Assembly (NCBI GenBank): GCA_028065135.1
Contig: JAPTWR010000101.1
Location: forward strand, 1-6,252
DNA length: 6,252 bases
Reading direction: 5' to 3'
DNA from: Acidithiobacillus sp.
GTDB lineage: Bacteria; Pseudomonadota; Gammaproteobacteria; Acidithiobacillales; Acidithiobacillaceae
Under the pieces are notes generated by a model. It saw only the letters and a list, made by a program, of their open reading frames with translations, did not search any database and was not told the DNA's origin. Position numbers and translations under genes: made by a program. Below, piece by piece: positions 1 through 6,252 of the stretch. Numbering within the stretch: the first letter of the stretch is position 1; each line of letters starts with the position of its first letter.

Positions 1-537
1 GGATACAAGGATTATGAGCTGTATTACATAAATGCTATAGATGGGCTTGGTGTTGATCCGGAATGCATCGGCCCTGTCGCAGATGTTAATGCCTGCGCGC
101 GTGATATGGCAAGAAGATTAGTGCAGATTCCGTTTGTTGAAGGAGTGGTAATCGGTAATGTCAATGGTGAGGCCGTGGATATATTTTACCGCCTTGGCAT
201 AACTCCAGGCGTTGATCGCCGTACAAAAAGAATGCGTCTGGAATTGTTAAAAATCGTTACCTCTGTTTGGAAGGACAGGAATCCTGTATATATTCAAAAT
301 GTAGAGAATTGTCCATTATTGGATGGGCATGATATGCGTCGGTGTTTGTCCGCCGGCGTCCGGTCAATCGGGGTCTGGCCGTGTCAGGGGGCGGGTGGGC
401 ACGTTGAAGGTTATTTGATGATATTTTTTAAGTACCCAGGTGCCATGCATGGCGAGCAGAACATTATATACTGGTCTACTATTTCCCAAAAAGTTGGTTC
501 GGCGTTGGCGGCTGCAATGGCCAGGCGTATCACCTGA
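1..537 (+). CDS. C-terminal part of a GAF-domain signalling protein (5' partial)
   Basis: The frame is open from the first base to the TGA at 535-537, giving 178 visible residues with no start that must be used; an internal ATG at 106 has no obvious ribosome site, so I treat the gene as entering from the left. Residues about 1-40 look helical. Residues about 40-170 read like a GAF domain: a run of beta-type segments, then the typical end, with VRSIGVWPCQGAGGHVEGYL (strand, turn, strand with a Gly before the last strand) and a final helix ending SQKVGSALAAAMAR. GAF domains bind small ligands or regulate attached output domains. No catalytic domain is visible in this piece, so the output domain (cyclase, phosphodiesterase, kinase or other) would lie upstream and cannot be named. 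GC is about 47% by hand count, lower than ligA. The gene converges on the HAD phosphatase with only 5 bp between stops. Confidence 0.65.
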   Translation, partial: GYKDYELYYINAIDGLGVDPECIGPVADVNACARDMARRLVQIPFVEGVVIGNVNGEAVDIFYRLGITPGVDRRTKRMRLELLKIVTSVWKDRNPVYIQNVENCPLLDGHDMRRCLSAGVRSIGVWPCQGAGGHVEGYLMIFFKYPGAMHGEQNIIYWSTISQKVGSALAAAMARRIT

Positions 538-542
538 CAGGT

Positions 543-3367
<2,825 letters not shown>

Positions 3368-3369
3368 CC

Positions 3370-3885
3370 ATGCAGCAGAACAGAACATTCCGCTTGAATG
3401 TTGTCGATGTCCACGGCGAAGTCTACACCGGTATGGCGCGTTTTGTGGCGGTGCCGGCGGAACTGGGTGAGATCGGTATTCTGCCGGGGCATGCGCCCCT
3501 GCTGTCCGGGCTGCGGCCCGGCGAGTTACGCATTACCCAGCCCGACGGCCAGACGCAGATTCTTTTTCTGGAAGGTGGAATGCTGGAGATTCAACCCGAT
3601 ATCGTAACCATCCTCGCCGATGCCAGCCTGCGGATTTCGGATATCGACATTCACGAAAGCAGGGAACGCATCAAAGACGCACAAAGTACGTTGGCGAAAC
3701 GTGCGGTTCCGGCGATGGATTTTGCCCGCGCCGAACTGGAGTTGCAGCGGGAAGTGGCAAAATTGCATGCGTACCAGCGCTACCAGATACATGAACAACG
3801 GGGTGGCGGTACGGGCAATTATAATTGGGAGCGCCCAGCCCTGCAGAATGTGCCGAAGGTGAACGTGCAGGAGCTGGAGGATTGA
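3370..3885 (+). CDS. atpC: F-type ATP synthase epsilon subunit, isolated copy with C-terminal extension
   Basis: The protein matches the F1 epsilon subunit, the rotor-stalk part that binds gamma and can inhibit ATP hydrolysis. The N-terminal beta sandwich (residues about 6-86) holds the family signature GEIGILPGHAPLLSGLRPGE at 33-52 and the strand pair FLEGGMLEIQPDIVTILADA. Two C-terminal helices follow (about 92-142). Length is 171 residues from the ATG at 3370 (173 from ATG 3364), against 139 in E. coli. The surplus is a Gly-rich, then polar tail from residue 144 (RGGGTGNYNWERPALQNVPK and onward). No other ATP synthase gene is nearby: ligA is directly upstream and a methyltransferase downstream. 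It may be the only epsilon moved away from the atp operon, or a second, specialised copy. The fold call is firm; participation in the main ATP synthase is inferred. Confidence 0.85.
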   Translation: MQQNRTFRLNVVDVHGEVYTGMARFVAVPAELGEIGILPGHAPLLSGLRPGELRITQPDGQTQILFLEGGMLEIQPDIVTILADASLRISDIDIHESRERIKDAQSTLAKRAVPAMDFARAELELQREVAKLHAYQRYQIHEQRGGGTGNYNWERPALQNVPKVNVQELED

Positions 3886-3901
3886 CGGCTCCGCGCCGGG
3901 T

Positions 3902-4552
3902 ATGGGGCTGATGGACGCCACCGCCTACGACGCCTGGTATGACACCTCTCGGGGGCGGTGGATCGGCACGGTAGAGTTCCGCCTGCTCTCGGGGCTCCTC
4001 CATGCGCAGCCTGGGGATACGCTCCTGGACGTGGGTTGTGGTACCGGCTGGTTTACCCGCCGTTTTGCCGAAGAGGGGCTCCGCGCCGCCGGTCTGGATT
4101 CCAACCAGGACTGGCTTGCCTTCGCGCGCGCCAAGGGTCCCCCTGAGATCCGCTGGATAGTCGGAGATGCTCGCGCACTGCCTTTTCCTGACCACAGTTT
4201 CGACCAGGTGGTTTCTGTTGCGGCACTGTGTTTTGTGGAGGATGAGCGGCGGGCCGTGGCCGAGATCGTGCGGGTGGCGCGCCGGCGTTTCGCCATCGGC
4301 TGGCTCAACCGGACGAGCCTGCTCTATGCGCAGAAAGGGCAGGGCGGTGGAAGCGGGGCTTACCATGGGGCGCGCTGGCATCGTCCCGACGAGTTGCTCG
4401 ATTTTTTCTCCGGCTTGCCGGTACGTCGACTGGCGGTGCATTCCGCCATATTTTTTCCTGCCGGGAACGGGGTGGCGCGAACGCTGGAACGGCTGCTGCC
4501 CCACACGTTGCCTTGGGGTGGCCTGATAGTCATTTCGGGGGAGACGGAATAG
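3902..4552 (+). CDS. Class I SAM-dependent methyltransferase (Methyltransf_11 type)
   Basis: This is a 216-residue cytosolic Rossmann-fold methyltransferase. Motif I is LLDVGCGTGWFTRRF (DVGCGTG at 43-49), which binds S-adenosylmethionine. The acidic residue ending strand 2 is D66 in GLDSN. Motif II/III is GDARALPFPDHSFDQVVS (D89). The second half has a conserved-looking block, WLNRTSLLYAQKG followed by GAYHGARWH, which I recall from a family of uncharacterised gammaproteobacterial methyltransferases. The substrate is not evident; nothing distinguishes small-molecule from quinone or protein methylation. The start is uncertain: ATG 3902 has only a weak GGGT upstream, and ATG 3911 begins MDATAYDAWYDT, a common start for such proteins. 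The gene begins 16 nt after the epsilon-subunit stop, so it is probably the third gene of the ligA transcript. Confidence 0.88.
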   Translation: MGLMDATAYDAWYDTSRGRWIGTVEFRLLSGLLHAQPGDTLLDVGCGTGWFTRRFAEEGLRAAGLDSNQDWLAFARAKGPPEIRWIVGDARALPFPDHSFDQVVSVAALCFVEDERRAVAEIVRVARRRFAIGWLNRTSLLYAQKGQGGGSGAYHGARWHRPDELLDFFSGLPVRRLAVHSAIFFPAGNGVARTLERLLPHTLPWGGLIVISGETE

Positions 4553-4560
4553 CCCCGCCG

Positions 4561-4662
4561 TGGGAGTGGTGCATCGGTTGGATCACCGGCGTCTACGGGG
4601 CCATCTGAGGGCTCTCGCAACTCTGGACCGGCTATCTGGGCAATCGTATCGGCCGCAAGGCC
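4561..4662 (+). pseudogene. MFS transporter fragment with in-frame stop
   Basis: In the frame starting at 4561 the DNA reads WEWCIGWITGVYGAI, then TGA at 4606-4608, then GLSQLWTGYLGNRIGRK without a change of frame. The second half matches the loop 2-3 signature of major facilitator transporters (G-x-L-x-D/N-R-x-G-R-K), and the first half resembles the second membrane helix that precedes it. At the TGA position these transporters often have Trp (TGG), so one base change would explain the stop. After 4662 the likeness fades and the DNA enters the 3' end of the metallopeptidase gene. I read this as about 34 codons left from a transporter gene that once followed the methyltransferase. The fragment is short, so chance similarity is possible. 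Confidence 0.5.
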
Positions 4663-4695
4663 CCATTGCCAGCAGTTTCTTCCTTATGCGTCATT

Positions 4696-5430
4696 TCAGC
4701 CGCCCGTTGGTTCAGATGTTGCCAACGGTACGCCTCTTTTCAGAACCGCCCGCACGGCCCGCCAATCCGGCATTGCCTGGTCCAGAATGCCCTTGAAGCG
4801 GTCATTGTGCAGGCGCTCCCGCAGGTGCGCCATTTCGTGGACCAACACGTATTCCAGGCATTCCACGTCGTAATGCACCAGTTCCAGATTCAGCCAGATT
4901 CGGCGTGCCCGGATATTGCAGGTGCCCCAACGGGTTCGCATGCGTTTGACGCCCCACTCAGCGACTCTGACATCCATGATGGGCTCGTAATGGGCAATGA
5001 GCGCCGGGATGCGTTCCTTCAGCGTCTGCCGATGCCAGTCTTCGATAACCCGTGCCTTGTGGTCGCGGCTGGCCCCTTCCCGCACATGGAGATCCAGGTA
5101 ATAGGCCCGCTGGCAGGCGATATGGGCGGCCTGTGTCGTAGGATATACCCGCAACCGGTAACGTCTGCCCAGGTAATAATGGCTTTCTCCGGATACATAC
5201 TCCCGTGGCGAGAGCCGGTCCTGCCGGGCGAAGTTCTGCTGATGTTTTTTAATCCACTGCAGGCGAACCAGTACGGCGGCACGGATGGCTTCTTCACTGA
5301 GATGCCAGGGCGCCGCTACCCGGACCCTGCCCTCCGGTGGATACACTCCCAGACGCAGATTCTTGATCCGTTTCCGCACCACCTGCACGGTCAGGTCGTT
5401 GACTTCCAGCGTGTAGGTCTCAGTAATCAC
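4696..5430 (-). CDS. YgjP-like zinc metallopeptidase (DUF45/COG1451 family)
   Basis: This 244-residue protein belongs to the YgjP-like metallopeptidase family (often labelled M48 family in annotation). The zinc site is HEMAH at 198-202 (H198, E199 catalytic, H202) with a likely third ligand H208 in RERLHNDRF. The hallmark block before it is MRTRWGTCN (164-172), then a strand ending in IWLNLEL. After the site comes the usual PDWRAVRAVL. The N-terminal half (about 1-150) is the family's beta-rich region with RKRIKNLRLGV near the start. There is no signal peptide or membrane helix, so it is probably cytosolic. Physiological substrates of the family are poorly known; members often lie by type I restriction genes, none of which appear here. 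The GTG at 5430-5428 is preceded by AAGGA with a 5-nt spacer. Decayed gene fragments flank it on both sides. Confidence 0.88.
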   Translation of the reverse strand: MITETYTLEVNDLTVQVVRKRIKNLRLGVYPPEGRVRVAAPWHLSEEAIRAAVLVRLQWIKKHQQNFARQDRLSPREYVSGESHYYLGRRYRLRVYPTTQAAHIACQRAYYLDLHVREGASRDHKARVIEDWHRQTLKERIPALIAHYEPIMDVRVAEWGVKRMRTRWGTCNIRARRIWLNLELVHYDVECLEYVLVHEMAHLRERLHNDRFKGILDQAMPDWRAVRAVLKRGVPLATSEPTGG

Positions 5431-5435
5431 ACGGT

Positions 5436-5440
5436 TCCTT
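5436..5440 (-). promoter_or_regulatory. Ribosome binding site supporting the GTG start of the metallopeptidase
   Basis: The minus strand reads AAGGA, then 5 nt, then GTG at 5430-5428. The frame stays open further upstream but offers no better start, so this site decides the call. Confidence 0.65.
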
Positions 5441-5458
5441 GACCAAGGCGATGTTGAA

Positions 5459-5464
5459 TTTATA
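5459..5464 (-). promoter_or_regulatory. Candidate -10 box for the metallopeptidase gene
   Basis: The minus strand reads TATAAA, 5 of 6 matches to TATAAT, about 29 nt before the GTG start. No good -35 is present at 16-18 bp, so the call is weak. If real, the promoter lies just outside the transposase remnant. Confidence 0.25.
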
Positions 5465-5497
5465 GGTGTGAATATAACCCCCGAAGATCAGCAGTTG

Positions 5498-5685
5498 CAT
5501 CGTGGCGTTTCACCAGTGTGCCTGAACTCATCCGGGCAATTGTGGGCTACATTACCCGTCACAATACCAACCTCTTCATCTGGATCAAAACCGTGCGGGA
5601 TATCCTGCAAAAGGTCATCCGCGCTAACGGCCATTTAAGCAGAAAACAGAATTCAACACTACACTGGCTCTATATTATTCCATGA
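5498..5685 (+). pseudogene. IS630-family transposase remnant (3' end, frameshifted)
   Basis: From 5512 the frame reads TSVPELIRAIVGYITRHNTN, then LFIWIKTVRDILQKVIRANG and a short tail to TGA at 5683-5685. This is the pattern of the C-terminus of IS630-type transposases, where a helix is followed by a His-Asn pair and then a KPFxWTKT-like block before the final helix. The block seems to have lost about two residues (LFIWIKT where PKPFxWTKT is usual). Just upstream, CAT CGT GGC GTT at 5498-5509 gives HRGV in another frame; restoring one T after 5510 would join it as RGVFTSVPEL, so a single-base deletion is likely. The N-terminal and catalytic DDE parts are missing, and no terminal inverted repeats were found. 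Its stop overlaps the 3' end of the LysR gene by 11 bp on the opposite strand. Confidence 0.65.
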
Positions 5686-6252
5686 TATTCATATTATTTA
5701 GCTCCTCGGCTAGGTAATTGGAAAAACGGGCGGCAGAGACCGAAATCCCTCGGCTTTTGAGTTGCGCACATACTAATGGTACGGGGCGTATGTCCACGGC
5801 AGAAATCGGCCGATAGACGATATTTTCGTTGATGCGATTTTTGGGTATCCCCGTTGAAATGACAAAGCCAATGTTTTGCGTGCCGTACAGCAGGCCACGC
5901 ATGACCTCATAGGAGTTGCTCTCGGCGGCGATATGAGCTTCTGATCGTCGACCGTGGAGCACGGACTCCAGCATTTCGCGTGAGGTAAGCCCCGGTGCCG
6001 GCAACACCAAAGGATACTGGATGCAATCACTCAAGCGAAGTGTACCTTGGCTGGCAAGAGGGTGCGCGCGATCCATCGCCGCTACCAGAGGCTGCTCGGA
6101 TATAGCAAGGTCGATGACGTCTGGATGTCTGGGCGGTGCCACGATGACCACCAGATCGGCTTCAAATGCTAACAACGCACGAATCGCATCGCTATGTTTC
6201 GCTACGGTCACCGAGAAGGAAACCCCAGGATACTGCTCTCTGAATGTATTAA
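5675..6252 (-). CDS. LysR-type transcriptional regulator, C-terminal effector domain (5' partial)
   Basis: The reading frame continues past the right edge; the in-frame GTG at 6211 is internal, because the codons before it (to 6250) encode NTFREQYPGVSFS, the usual start of a LysR effector-binding domain (FRxxYPGV). About 191 residues are visible. Features typical of the fold follow: the early strand and turn ending in ADLVVIVAPP, then ISEQPLVAAMDRAHPLA, the Ser/Thr-bearing loop before helix PGLTSREMLESVL, YEVMRGLLYGTQNIGFVIS (second half of the cleft), and a final helix FSNYLAEEL. LysR regulators are about 300 residues long, so the winged helix-turn-helix, roughly the first 100, lies outside the window. 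The regulated gene, usually divergent from the LysR start, is also outside. The effector cannot be inferred. GC is about 54% by hand count over 5701-6060. Confidence 0.88.
   Translation of the reverse strand, partial: NTFREQYPGVSFSVTVAKHSDAIRALLAFEADLVVIVAPPRHPDVIDLAISEQPLVAAMDRAHPLASQGTLRLSDCIQYPLVLPAPGLTSREMLESVLHGRRSEAHIAAESNSYEVMRGLLYGTQNIGFVISTGIPKNRINENIVYRPISAVDIRPVPLVCAQLKSRGISVSAARFSNYLAEELNNMNIME

Noticed and set aside
3887..4088. GGCTCCGCGCCG occurring twice, before and within the methyltransferase gene
   Set aside because: It is a 12-base GC-rich repeat, one copy inside coding sequence, with no further copies noticed; chance is sufficient.
4651..4662. GGCC-GCAA-GGCC small hairpin between the convergent methyltransferase and metallopeptidase genes
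   Set aside because: The stem is only 4 bp and no T-tract follows on either strand, so it is not a convincing terminator; it also falls in the MFS-like RIGRK coding relic.
4666..5442. A 258-codon open frame on the plus strand opposite the metallopeptidase
   Set aside because: The minus-strand protein has the full zinc motif and family blocks with a good ribosome site; the plus-strand product resembles nothing and is a shadow.
5672..5698. Repeated ATATTATT at 5672 and 5691 around a short ATGA/TCAT inverted pair
   Set aside because: The repeats are short, AT-rich and within coding ends; they do not look like IS termini or an operator I can support.

Overview
The window is bacterial chromosomal DNA, most likely from an Acidithiobacillus-like gammaproteobacterial relative. 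That placement is an inference from protein style: a Pseudomonas-like HAD phosphatase, a proteobacterial LigA, and a methyltransferase of a type common in gammaproteobacteria. It has not been checked by search. By hand count the first 540 bases are about 47% GC and bases 5701-6060 about 54%, while a line sampled inside ligA is 65%. The two flanks therefore look compositionally different from the core.

Layout, left to right. (1) Bases 1-537 (+) hold the C-terminal part of a protein ending in a GAF-like sensory domain; its N-terminus lies outside the window. (2) Bases 543-1235 (-) hold a HAD subclass IB phosphatase, convergent with the first gene and only 5 bp from it. (3) A 116-bp divergent intergenic region carries a perfect extended -10 (TGGTATAAT) for the HAD gene and a weaker candidate promoter for ligA. 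(4) A compact + strand cluster follows: ligA (NAD-dependent DNA ligase, GTG start at 1352), an isolated ATP synthase epsilon-like subunit with a C-terminal extension, and a class I SAM methyltransferase. ligA and the epsilon gene abut or overlap, and the methyltransferase starts 16 nt later, so the three are probably co-transcribed.

(5) From 4553 to 5685 the DNA looks rearranged. A short MFS-transporter fragment with an in-frame TGA where a Trp codon is expected follows the methyltransferase. Next comes an intact YgjP-like zinc metallopeptidase on the - strand, then a frameshifted 3' remnant of an IS630-type transposase. (6) Bases 5675-6252 (-) hold the C-terminal effector-binding domain of a LysR-type regulator that runs off the right edge.

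The ligase cluster looks like conserved housekeeping DNA; the right third looks like a patch where genes were lost and an insertion sequence decayed. I see no tRNA, rRNA, CRISPR array or complete mobile element, and no convincing undescribed system. The best leads are the lone epsilon subunit behind ligA and the two gene remnants flanking the metallopeptidase.
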